A stretch of DNA of 64,000 nucleotides, taken from the NCBI RefSeq assembly GCF_036227205.1, contig NZ_CP109442.1, positions 6,572,001 to 6,636,000 on the forward strand. Direction: 5' to 3'. This document shows, in pieces, positions 18,712 through 25,789 of this stretch. The translations under genes and the position numbers were made by a program. Source of the stretch: Amycolatopsis sp. NBC_01480. GTDB lineage: Bacteria > Actinomycetota > Actinomycetes > Mycobacteriales > Pseudonocardiaceae. Position 1 is the stretch's first letter. Every line of letters starts with the position of its first letter. The notes under the pieces were generated by a model. The model was given only the letters and a program-made list of their open reading frames with translations, did no database searches and was not told where the DNA came from.

Positions 18712-18990
18712 CCGACCGCCCGACCGCGATCGTGGCAGCGAACGACCTGGCCGCGGCCAGGGAAGCCGGACTCACCGTGCCTGCGGACGTCTCGGTGGCC
18801 GGCTTCGACGACCTCCCGATCAGCCGCGACGCGATGCCGACGCTGACCACGGTGCGGGTGCCGCTCGACGAGCTGGGCCGTCGGGCCGGTCGGATCGCTG
18901 TCGGCCAGGAGTCTGCGGAGCGGGGGGAACTCGTACCGGAACTGATTGCCCGGGACTCCGTGGGCGCACCGGCCCCTCCCCAGCTGCCTG
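18712..18990 (+). pseudogene. LacI-family regulator remnant (C-terminal part only)
   Basis: Encodes about 90 residues matching the end of a LacI/GalR effector domain: PTAIVAANDL, then AREAGLTVPADVSVAGFDD, LPISRDAMPTLTTVRVPLDE, LGRRAGRIA and VPELIARDS. The helix-turn-helix and most of the ligand domain are missing. Residues normally between AANDL and AREAGL are also reduced, so there is an internal loss too. It abuts the truncated 5' end of the divergent dehydrogenase remnant, which suggests one deletion removed the starts of both genes. Not functional. Confidence 0.78.
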
Positions 18991-19002
18991 GCGGAAAGCC
19001 GC

Positions 19003-19045
19003 CAAGGACTCCTTGCCCGCGCTCAAGGTAGGCAAGGAGTCCTTG
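19003..19045. repeat. Perfect 15-base inverted repeat hairpin
   Basis: CAAGGACTCCTTGCC (19003-19017) and its exact reverse complement (19031-19045), with a 13-base loop. Each arm itself contains the near-palindrome CAAGG-ACT-CCTTG, so several foldings are possible. It lies 16 bases beyond the stop of the quinone reductase gene and at the end of the decayed lacI fragment. It may act as that gene's terminator or be a dispersed palindromic element. Confidence 0.7.
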
Positions 19046-19060
19046 ACGGCCCAGCCCAAG

Positions 19061-20032
19061 TCACGGGACCAGAATCAGTTTCCCGGTCGTCTTCCGTCCC
19101 TGCAGGTCCTCGTGGGCCTGGCGCGCCTCGGCCAGCGGGTACCGGCCGCCGATGCGGATGTCGAGTGAGCCGTCGAGCACGGCCTGGAACAGTTCGCCCG
19201 CGCGCCAGTCCAGTTCCTCGCGCGTGCGCAGGTAATGCCCCGACGACGGGCGGGTCAGGAAGAGGGAGCCGCCCGAGTTGAGGCGTTGCGGGTCGATCGG
19301 GGGGACCGGGCCGCTGGCCGCGCCGAAGAGCGCGAGCAGGCCGCGGATCTTCAGGCTGGCCAGGCTGCCGTCGACGGTGTCCTTGCCGACGCCGTCGTAG
19401 ACCACGGCGACGCCCTCGCCGCCGGTCAGCTCACGGGTGACCGCGGCGAAGTCCTCGCGGTCGTAGCGGATCACGTGGTCCGCGCCGGCCCCGCGGGCGA
19501 GCTGGGCCTTCTCCTCGGTGGACACGGTGCCGATCACGCGGGCGCCGCGGGCCTTCGCCAGCTGCACCAGCAGCAGGCCGACGCCGCCGGCGGCCGCGTG
19601 CACCAGCACGTCGTCGCCTTCCTTGACCTCGTACGTCGAGCGCACCAGGTAGTGGGCGGTCATGCCCTGCAGCATGGCCGCCGCGGCGACCTCGTCGGAG
19701 ACGCCCTCGGGCACCTTCACCGCGCCGTCGGCGGGGACCCGCTTGCGCGCCGCGTAGCTGCCCAGCGAGCCCTGCCAGGCGACGCGGTCACCGGGCGCGA
19801 AGTCCGTGACGCCCTCGCCGACCTCGGCCACCGTGCCCGCGCCTTCGAGGCCGAGCACAAAGGGCAGGTCGATCGGGTAGATGCCCTGGCGCTGGTAGGT
19901 GTCGATGTAGTTGACCCCCGCCGCGGCCACGTCCACCAGCAGCTCGCCGGCCTCCGGCGCGCCGGTCTCGACGTCGGCGACCTCCAGTACTTCCGGCCCG
20001 CCGGTCCGGGTGACCTGCACTGCGGTGGACAT
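19061..20032 (-). CDS. qor: NADPH:quinone reductase (zeta-crystallin type)
   Basis: MDR-superfamily oxidoreductase of 323 residues without the structural zinc cysteines. An N-terminal GroES-like domain has GVNYIDTYQRQGIYP and LGLEGAGTVAEVG, and the NADP-binding Rossmann domain has VLVHAAAGGVGLLLVQLAK and GARVIGTVST. The YIDTYQRxGxYP pattern is typical of Qor. GGAGG sits a few bases before the ATG at 20032. Its location between ctaB and ctaA matches the mycobacterial neighbourhood as I recall it. It is divergent from the small gene at 20129, with a 96-base gap. Confidence 0.9.
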   Translation of the reverse strand: MSTAVQVTRTGGPEVLEVADVETGAPEAGELLVDVAAAGVNYIDTYQRQGIYPIDLPFVLGLEGAGTVAEVGEGVTDFAPGDRVAWQGSLGSYAARKRVPADGAVKVPEGVSDEVAAAAMLQGMTAHYLVRSTYEVKEGDDVLVHAAAGGVGLLLVQLAKARGARVIGTVSTEEKAQLARGAGADHVIRYDREDFAAVTRELTGGEGVAVVYDGVGKDTVDGSLASLKIRGLLALFGAASGPVPPIDPQRLNSGGSLFLTRPSSGHYLRTREELDWRAGELFQAVLDGSLDIRIGGRYPLAEARQAHEDLQGRKTTGKLILVP

Positions 20033-20128
20033 GGTGCCTCCTCGTCTCGGTGATCCGTTCCCGGCACAACTATGGCCGAGGCCACGCTTGTTCCGCGTCC
20101 CAGGGGGTGAGCGGTTAAGCTCGCCGAC

Positions 20129-20437
20129 GTGGCTGAGGAGACCGAAGAGACGCCGACCGCCCGCCAGCTGGCCGCCGCCCGCGACTTCGTGGCGCGGCAC
20201 GGGAAACCGTCGCGCGCCGTGGTGGAGAACATCGGCCGGGTCGGCGCCCGCGTGGTGCTGGTCGGCGCCGACGGCGCGCTGGGCGACGTGCTGGTGGCCG
20301 GCCCCGGGGCGGGCGCCGCGCTCGTCGAGAAGGTGGACGACCTCGAAGCCGCGGAATGGGACAGCGAGACTGTGAAGCTGGCCAAGATCGGCCCGGCGCA
20401 CCGGCGCAAGATGGCCGGCCCGAGGGCGCACCGGTGA
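20129..20437 (+). CDS. Conserved small protein of unknown function
   Basis: A 102-residue acidic-then-basic protein: ARQLAAARDFVARHGKPSRAV, a strand-rich middle (GARVVLVGADGALGDVLVAG, GAALVEKVDDLE) and a basic C-terminus. No catalytic motif is recognised. It starts at a GTG and shares GTGA with the next gene, so it is translationally coupled to the ATP-grasp protein and may work with it. Real coding is supported by the overlap and codon bias rather than by a known family. Confidence 0.7.
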   Translation: MAEETEETPTARQLAAARDFVARHGKPSRAVVENIGRVGARVVLVGADGALGDVLVAGPGAGAALVEKVDDLEAAEWDSETVKLAKIGPAHRRKMAGPRAHR

Positions 20438-21297
20438 GCACCGCGATCTTCGCCTCCTGCGCCAAGATGCCCGAGGGCGACGGCGACGACCAGGCCGTGG
20501 CCGCCGCGCTCGACGACCTGGGCTTCACCGTTCGCTGGGCGCCGTGGGACGACCGGAGTGTGGACTTCGCCGATGCCGAGGTGGTCGTGCTGCGCGCGAC
20601 CTGGGACTACCCGGAGCGCCGCACGGAGTTCCTCGACTGGTGCGAGTCCGTGCCGGCCCTGTGCAACCCCGCCGCGGTGGCGCGCTGGAACACCGACAAG
20701 TCCTACCTCGTCGAGCTGCTGGACGCGGGCCTGCCCGTGGTGCCGACCACGCTCGTCGAGCCGGGGGAGAAGCCGAGCTGGCCGCGCGCGCCGTTCGTGG
20801 TGAAGCCTTCGGTGGGCGCGGGCTCCCGCGGCGTCGCCCGCTTCGGCGCGGACGCCGCCGGCGCCGACGAGCACCTGCGAACCCTGCACGCCGACGGGCG
20901 GACCGCGCTGATCCAGCCGTACCAGTCCAGTGTGGACACCCAGGGCGAGATCGCGCTGGCGTACTTTGGCGGGATCTACTCGCACGCCTTCACCAAGGGC
21001 GCCATGCTCGGGTCCGCTGTGGACGCGAGCGGCCTGTACCTCGAGGAGCGGATGGCCCCGGCCGTCCCGGCGCCCGAGGTCCGCGCGCTGGCGGAGGACG
21101 CCATGGACACCGCGTGCTCACTGCTCGGCATCCTGCGCGCGGAACTGCTCTACGCCCGCGCCGACATCGTCCGCGGCGAGGACGGCCAGCCCCGGCTGCT
21201 GGAACTCGAACTGGTCGAGCCGACCCTGGGCTTCCGCCAGGCCGACGCTGGCGCACCGCTGAGGTTCGCTTCCGCGGTGCGGCAGCAATTGGCTTAA
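20434..21297 (+). CDS. ATP-grasp domain protein
   Basis: Probable carboxylate-amine ligase of 287 residues. It has a pre-ATP-grasp N-terminus (DDLGFTVRWAPWDD, VVVLRATWDY), the ATP-grasp region with NTDKSYLVELLDAGLPVVPT, the nucleotide Lys in FVVKPSVGAGSRG, and a metal-binding end with LLELELVEPTLGF (Glu residues). Substrate unknown; related actinobacterial proteins are annotated only as ATP-grasp or glutathione-synthetase-like. It starts at a GTG in a 4-base overlap with the small gene. Its TAA overlaps the convergent desaturase stop by three bases (21295-21297 against 21294-21296). Confidence 0.83.
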   Translation: MSTAIFASCAKMPEGDGDDQAVAAALDDLGFTVRWAPWDDRSVDFADAEVVVLRATWDYPERRTEFLDWCESVPALCNPAAVARWNTDKSYLVELLDAGLPVVPTTLVEPGEKPSWPRAPFVVKPSVGAGSRGVARFGADAAGADEHLRTLHADGRTALIQPYQSSVDTQGEIALAYFGGIYSHAFTKGAMLGSAVDASGLYLEERMAPAVPAPEVRALAEDAMDTACSLLGILRAELLYARADIVRGEDGQPRLLELELVEPTLGFRQADAGAPLRFASAVRQQLA

Positions 21298-22217
21298 CGG
21301 ACCCGTTTCGCCTCGAGGCGCTCGGCCCGGGGCCACCGGACGTCGGTGGCCCAGCCGAGGCGCTCGAACACCCAGATCACCCGGGCGGAGACGTCCACCT
21401 GGCCGCGCAGCACGCCGTGCCGCGCGCAGGTCGGGTCGGCGTGGTGGGAGTTGTGCCAGGACTCGCCCATGGACAGGATCGCCAGCGGCCAGAAGTTCGC
21501 GGCCTTGTCGCGGCTGGCGAAGGGCCGTTCGCCGATCAGGTGGCACACCGAGTTGACGGACCAGGACACGTGGTGCAGGAACGCGATCCGCACCAGCCCG
21601 GCCCAGAAGAACCCCGTCACCACGCCCCACCACGACCAGCTGAGCAGCCCGCCCAGCGCCGCGGGCAGCAGCAGGCTGAGCGTGATCCACAGCGCGAAGA
21701 AGCGGTTCACCAGGCGCAGGTCGCGGTCGCCGACGAGGTCGGGCGCGAAGCGGTCCGCGTTGGTCACCTCGCGCTGGAACATCCAGCCCATGTGCGCGTG
21801 CCAGAACCCGCGCAGCAGCGCCGAAGGCGAGGTGCCGAACAGCCACGGCGAGTGCGGGTCGCCCTCGCGGTCGGCGAACGCGTGGTGGCGGCGGTGGCTG
21901 GCGACCCAGAAGATCACCGAGCCCTGCACGGCCATGCTGCCCGAGATGGCCAGCGCGATCCGCAGCGCGCGCGGCGCCTTGAACGCGCCGTGCGTGAAGT
22001 ACCGGTGGTAGCCGACGGTCACGCCGAGCGTGCCGAAGGTGTAGAAGACCACGGCGAGCGCCACGTCGACCCAGCTGAGCCCCCAGCCCCACAACAGCGG
22101 GACGGCGGCGATCAGCGCCACGAACGGCACCAGCAGGAACGTCTTGAGCACGATCATCTCCGCGGGCCCCCGCCGTCCGGAGATGAGGGGCTTCACGGGG
22201 GAGGGGACGGACGTCAT
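21294..22217 (-). CDS. Acyl-CoA / fatty acid desaturase (membrane, delta-9 type)
   Basis: Introduces a double bond into acyl chains using a di-iron centre in a membrane four-helix scaffold. The 307-residue protein has all three histidine boxes, HRYFTH (71-76), HRRHH (108-112) and a late HNSHH, with hydrophobic pairs before the first and before the last box. The GDPHSPW motif after box 2 is typical of bacterial stearoyl-CoA desaturase-like enzymes. It is convergent with and overlaps the ATP-grasp gene end. A redox partner is not encoded nearby. Confidence 0.9.
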   Translation of the reverse strand: MTSVPSPVKPLISGRRGPAEMIVLKTFLLVPFVALIAAVPLLWGWGLSWVDVALAVVFYTFGTLGVTVGYHRYFTHGAFKAPRALRIALAISGSMAVQGSVIFWVASHRRHHAFADREGDPHSPWLFGTSPSALLRGFWHAHMGWMFQREVTNADRFAPDLVGDRDLRLVNRFFALWITLSLLLPAALGGLLSWSWWGVVTGFFWAGLVRIAFLHHVSWSVNSVCHLIGERPFASRDKAANFWPLAILSMGESWHNSHHADPTCARHGVLRGQVDVSARVIWVFERLGWATDVRWPRAERLEAKRVR

Positions 22218-22327
22218 GGCGCGGCACCTCGAGGGTCGGCAGGCGGCTGTCGGGCCGGAGCCTAGGCGACCCCGCTGTCCACCGGGCCAAAGGCGCGTTA
22301 CGCCCATATGGCCGTAACGCTGCGGGT

Positions 22328-23305
22328 TCAGCTCGTGGCGGCGAGTTCGCGCTCGGCGGGCGGCGCGGGCTGCAGCGAGCCGGCCGGGCCGCGGTCGCGG
22401 GTGCCGGTCCACAGCGTCGCCGTGACGACGATGACCAGCGCCGAGCCGAGCACGTGGAACGAGACCATGGCCTCGGGCACGCCAAGCGCGTACTGCACGA
22501 TGCCGAGCACGCCCTGCGCCAGCGCGACCGCCCACACCCAGGCGTAGCGCTGCCAGACGCCCTTCGGCGCGCCGACCCGCATGAGCTGGAGGCCGAACAC
22601 GGCCAGCACGATGAGGTAGGCGACCAGGAGGCCGCCGTGGGCCTGGGCGAGGTTCTCGATCGGCGCGTCGAGCCGGTGGGTGTTGGCGTCGCCGCCGTGC
22701 GGCCCCGCGCCGGTGACGGTGGTGCCGGCGATCAGCACGGCCCACATCAGCACCGTCAGCACCACGAGGATCTTGCGCCCGGACGACGGCACGAGCGGTC
22801 GCGCGGGCTCGTCGCCTTCGTTGAACGCCTTCAGCAGCAGCACCGCGAGCCAGATCAGCGGAGTGGACGCCAGGAAGTGGATGGCGACGGTCCACCATTC
22901 CAGCTTCGCCAGCACCGTCATGCCGCCGATCACGGCCTGCAGCACCACGCCGCCGGGCATCGTCCACGCGAGCCGCACCAGCCGGCGCCGCTCGGGGTGG
23001 TCGAGCAGGATCCGCCACGCGGTGATCACCGCGAGCGCGGCGATCACGATCACCGCGCCGGTGAGCATCCGGTTCGAGAACTCGATCCACTGGTTCACCG
23101 CGTGGATGCCGGGGTGGTTCATCGGGACCAGGCTGCCGGGCACGCACTGCGGCCACGTCGGGCAGCCCAGGCCCGAGCCCGTCACGCGCACCACGGACCC
23201 GGTCACGCCGATCCCGCCCATCGCCACCACGGAGGCGACGCCGACGGCCCGCTGGGCCGTCGCGGAGGGGTACGGCAGGCGGGCGATCAGGCTGGGGAAG
23301 AACAC
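22328..23305 (-). CDS. ctaA: Heme A synthase (COX15/CtaA family)
   Basis: Oxidises the heme O methyl group to formyl to give heme A for cytochrome oxidase. The product is a polytopic membrane protein (about eight helices) with VTGSGLGCPTWPQC, a paired-Cys periplasmic loop, then EFSNRMLTG, HFLASTPLIW and late AQAHGGLLVAYL and SFHVLGSA. The four conserved histidines for two hemes are accounted for in such segments. GTG 23305 (MFFPSLIARLPYP) gives 325 residues. An ATG at 23332 also fits but lies inside the palindromic repeat, so I prefer the shorter form; no ribosome site is clear for either. It is the functional partner of ctaB at 14 kb. Confidence 0.9.
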   Translation of the reverse strand: MFFPSLIARLPYPSATAQRAVGVASVVAMGGIGVTGSVVRVTGSGLGCPTWPQCVPGSLVPMNHPGIHAVNQWIEFSNRMLTGAVIVIAALAVITAWRILLDHPERRRLVRLAWTMPGGVVLQAVIGGMTVLAKLEWWTVAIHFLASTPLIWLAVLLLKAFNEGDEPARPLVPSSGRKILVVLTVLMWAVLIAGTTVTGAGPHGGDANTHRLDAPIENLAQAHGGLLVAYLIVLAVFGLQLMRVGAPKGVWQRYAWVWAVALAQGVLGIVQYALGVPEAMVSFHVLGSALVIVVTATLWTGTRDRGPAGSLQPAPPAERELAATS

Positions 23306-23317
23306 GGGGGAATCGTA

Positions 23318-23363
23318 CTCGTGAGTGTTCATGCCGGTTCTAACCGGCATGAACACTCACGAG
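23318..23363. repeat. Palindromic repeat, copy 1
   Basis: Perfect inverted repeat with 22-base arms (23318-23339 and 23342-23363) and a 2-base centre. The core reads GCCGGTTCTAACCGGC and the outer parts contain GTGAGTGTTCATG and its complement. It sits between the divergent ctaA and AbiEi-like genes. A second copy, differing by a few bases and split by an insertion sequence, lies at 24414-24444 plus 25772-25786. Two near-identical copies 1.1 kb apart indicate a REP-like dispersed element. Confidence 0.85.
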
Positions 23364-23443
23364 CTTTATCCACAACGCCGCCCCTCATCCACAGATTTCG
23401 CTTTTGCCGCCATGGGGCACTTTCGCGGTGCGACAGTCGGTTT

Positions 23444-24529
23444 GTGCCCCGTCATTCACGATGGTCGGAGTCCGACCGGATCCACGAAGAGCAGCTCGGC
23501 AGCTGGCGGTCACTCCTGCGGGACCAGGCAGGAGTCATCTCGTATGCGCAGCTGAAGGCGCACGGCCACGGCGCTCACGATATCTCGGCAAACCTCGCGG
23601 CGGGTCGGTGGCAGCGGCTGCTCCCGAGGGTCTACGCGATCTTCACCGGCAAGCCGGACCGTCTCGCCTTGATGAACGCGGCGATTCTGTATGGCGGAGC
23701 TCACGCCGTGCTGAGCCACCGGACGGCTGCCGAGGAATGGAAGATGCTGCCCGTCGAAGCCGGGCCGATCGAGATCACCGTGCCCTATCACAATTCCGCG
23801 GTCTCGCAGCTGCCGTTGGTCAAGGTGCACCGGTCCCGTGCTCTGGCCCATACCGCGCTCGCCGTTCCGCTGCCGAGAACCCGGAGAACGGCCACGATCG
23901 TCGATCTCGCGGTCGCGGCACCCTCCGCGCGGGCCGCGTTGTACCTGGTTGCGGACCTGGTCAGCCGGCAAGCGATCAGCGTGGCGGACATGCTCGACTG
24001 CGTGGGTGCACGGGCACCCAGGCGCTACCGAACGGTCATCTCGCAGGCTCTGGAGCTGGTCGGCGGCGGGCTGATGTCGGCTTTGGAAGTCGAATACGCG
24101 CAGCGGGTGGAGCTGGCGCACGGCCTGCCGGAGGGGAGCCGTCAGATGCCCTTCACCGTGGACGGCAAGACCTTGTGGGAGGACGTTGCCTACGACGGAG
24201 CTGGTGTCGCGTTGACGGTGCGGCTCGACGGCCGGGCCACGCACAGCATCGCGGGAGTGGCGTTCCGCGATCGCCGCCGGGACAACGTCGCGGAGCTCGC
24301 GGGCCGATCCCGGCTGGTCTACGGATGGCGGGACGTACACGAGGACCCCTGTGGCGTCGCGCGCGAGGTGGCGAGTGTGCTGACGCGGCTGGGGTGGCGG
24401 AGTGGCGAGAAGGCTCGTGAGTGTTTATGCCGGTTAGAACCGGCTGTCATGTTTCAGGACTTCGTGAACAGATGTGTTTCAGGACTTCGTGGACGGTTTG
24501 TGGCTGGTCAGTGGTTGGTAGCGTACTGA
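23444..24529 (+). CDS. AbiEi-like antitoxin-domain protein with C-terminal DUF559-like domain; 3' end altered by IS
   Basis: A 361-residue protein of a common actinobacterial architecture. An N-terminal winged helix (about 15-60: LLRDQAGVISYAQLKAHGHG, then WQRLLPRVYAIFTG) as in AbiEi-type proteins is followed by a middle helical region and a C-terminal nuclease-like fold (DVAYDGAGVALTVRLDGRAT, RRRDNVAELAG, YGWRDV). In relatives the strand before LDGR usually reads VxVELDGR; here the Glu position is Arg, so nuclease activity is doubtful. Without the insertion the frame would stop at a TAA in the repeat (after CLCRLEPA). The IS adds 28 codons, ending at 24529. No AbiEii toxin partner is adjacent, so a toxin-antitoxin role is unproven. 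Confidence 0.75.
   Translation: MPRHSRWSESDRIHEEQLGSWRSLLRDQAGVISYAQLKAHGHGAHDISANLAAGRWQRLLPRVYAIFTGKPDRLALMNAAILYGGAHAVLSHRTAAEEWKMLPVEAGPIEITVPYHNSAVSQLPLVKVHRSRALAHTALAVPLPRTRRTATIVDLAVAAPSARAALYLVADLVSRQAISVADMLDCVGARAPRRYRTVISQALELVGGGLMSALEVEYAQRVELAHGLPEGSRQMPFTVDGKTLWEDVAYDGAGVALTVRLDGRATHSIAGVAFRDRRRDNVAELAGRSRLVYGWRDVHEDPCGVAREVASVLTRLGWRSGEKARECLCRLEPAVMFQDFVNRCVSGLRGRFVAGQWLVAY
24414..24444. repeat. Palindromic repeat, copy 2, left part
   Basis: Left arm and centre of the same palindrome as at 23318-23363 (CTCGTGAGTGTTTATGCCGG, then TTAGAACCGGC). Joined to 25772-25786 it restores a full palindrome with 22-base arms and centre AG. It is interrupted by the IS at 24445-25755. Confidence 0.85.
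24429..24444. repeat. 16-bp target-site duplication, left copy
   Basis: GCCGGTTAGAACCGGC, identical to 25756-25771 and directly abutting the TGT end of the insertion sequence. It is the exact centre of the palindromic repeat. Confidence 0.88.
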
Positions 24530-25755
24530 TCGGTCGAGGGTGAGGTGGCGGGCGACGGTGTTGTTGATCATGACGGTGACGCGGTCGCCTTGCCAGTAAA
24601 CGGTCGCGGTGTGGCCGGCCCAGGCGCGGCCCAGGACGATGGAGCAGCCGGAGAAGGCGATCACGCCGGTGGTGGAGACGGGGCGGGTGGTGACGCCGCT
24701 GGGCCGGTGGGCGGCGGTGCTGGGGGCGGTTTTGGGGGTGGCGTCGTAGCGTTGCTGCGGGGTTTCGCCGTCCAGGCTTTGGTGGCGGCGGTGGTTGTAG
24801 ATCGTCCGGTACTCGTCGAGAAGTTGTTGCATCTCGGGCACCGTGGTGGGCGTGGGCCGGGCGCGGAGCCATTTTTGCAGGGTTTGGTGGGAGCGTTCGT
24901 TTTTCCCGCAGGTCTGCGGGTGATAGACCGAGGAGGCGATGGCGGCCACGCCTCGTTCGGCGAGGTGGCGTTCCAGCTCGGCCGTCCTCCCGCGGTGTTT
25001 GCCGGAGAAGGCCAGTCCGTTGTCGGACAGCACTTTCACGGGCAGGCCGTAGCCGGCGAAGGCGTGTTGCAGCGCGGTCCAGGTGTCGGCGCCGTTCTCG
25101 CTGGCCGCGGCGTAGGAGCCGACGTCGAGGCGGGAGTGGTCGTCGAGGATCTGGATGATGCAGACCTTGGTGCCATCGGCGAGGTAGTGCTCCATGCCGT
25201 CGATCTGCCAGCAGCCGTTGGGGTCGGCGTATTCGAACCGGCGCCGGGTCCGGGGCTTCTTGCGGGGTTCCGGGACGATCTGGCCGTGCTCGCACAGGAT
25301 TCGGTAGACCGCGGACTGCGACGGCAGCGGGGTGACCCCGGTGTCCTCGAGCCGCCAGCGGATGGAGATCGGCCCGTTGTCCAGGCCCTCACCGGCTAGT
25401 TCTTTGCGCGCTCGCAGCACCGCCTCGGCCACCCCGGCGCCCAGAGCCCTCGGATGGTGGTGCGGGGCGGTGCTGCGGCGGGTGAACCCGTCCACGCCCT
25501 CGGCCCGGAACCGGGCCAGGTACTTGTGGAACACACTCCGGGACACGCCGTGCTCGCGGCAGAACCGCGCAATGTTGACCTTCTCGCCCGCCGCGACCTG
25601 CGCGACCGCGGCAACGAACTCAGGATCCATCGAAAACCCTGCTCTGCCCATCGCCGCATGATCACCACACACGCCCTGGTCACCACGCCGACAGGCCGGT
25701 CAGTGTCCACGATGTCCTGAAACATCAACTGTCCACGAAGTCCTGAACTGCAACA
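24445..25755 (-). mobile_element. IS481-family insertion sequence, complete
   Basis: A 1,311-bp element beginning TGT and ending ACA, with about 50-nt imperfect terminal inverted repeats. Each end carries two tandem copies of a GTTTCAGGACTTCGTG-type motif (24451-24466 and 24476-24491 at one end, 25708-25723 and 25734-25748 at the other, about 25-26 bases apart), probably transposase binding sites. It has one intact transposase gene and is flanked by a perfect 16-bp direct repeat. TGT ends and long target duplications fit the IS481 group. Confidence 0.92.
24479..25630 (-). CDS. IS481-family transposase (DDE integrase fold)
   Basis: About 383 residues. The N-terminal helix-turn-helix (NIARFCREHGVSRSVFHKYL) is followed by an rve-type catalytic core with Asp in WQIDGMEHYLADG, Asp in VKVLSDNGLAFSG and Glu in TCGKNERSHQTLQKWL, and a C-terminal beta domain (VIAFSGCSIVLG, ATVYWQGDRVTVMIN). 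All three catalytic residues are present, so it looks active. I prefer the ATG at 25630 (MDPEFVAAV) because GAGCAGGG lies just upstream; in-frame alternatives are 25651 and a GTG at 25672. The stop codon lies in the inner terminal repeat. Confidence 0.93.
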   Translation of the reverse strand: MDPEFVAAVAQVAAGEKVNIARFCREHGVSRSVFHKYLARFRAEGVDGFTRRSTAPHHHPRALGAGVAEAVLRARKELAGEGLDNGPISIRWRLEDTGVTPLPSQSAVYRILCEHGQIVPEPRKKPRTRRRFEYADPNGCWQIDGMEHYLADGTKVCIIQILDDHSRLDVGSYAAASENGADTWTALQHAFAGYGLPVKVLSDNGLAFSGKHRGRTAELERHLAERGVAAIASSVYHPQTCGKNERSHQTLQKWLRARPTPTTVPEMQQLLDEYRTIYNHRRHQSLDGETPQQRYDATPKTAPSTAAHRPSGVTTRPVSTTGVIAFSGCSIVLGRAWAGHTATVYWQGDRVTVMINNTVARHLTLDRSVRYQPLTSHKPSTKS

Positions 25756-25771
25756 GCCGGTTAGAACCGGC
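25756..25771. repeat. 16-bp target-site duplication, right copy
   Basis: Same 16 bases as 24429-24444, directly after the ACA end of the insertion sequence. The palindrome's right arm continues to 25786. Confidence 0.88.
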
Positions 25772-25786
25772 ATAAACACTCACGAG
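25772..25786. repeat. Palindromic repeat, copy 2, right part
   Basis: ATAAACACTCACGAG, the displaced right arm of the palindrome. It ends 3 bases before the permease stop codon (25790-25792), so the intact repeat once lay between two convergent genes, a terminator-like position. Confidence 0.8.
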
Positions 25787-25789
25787 CAG

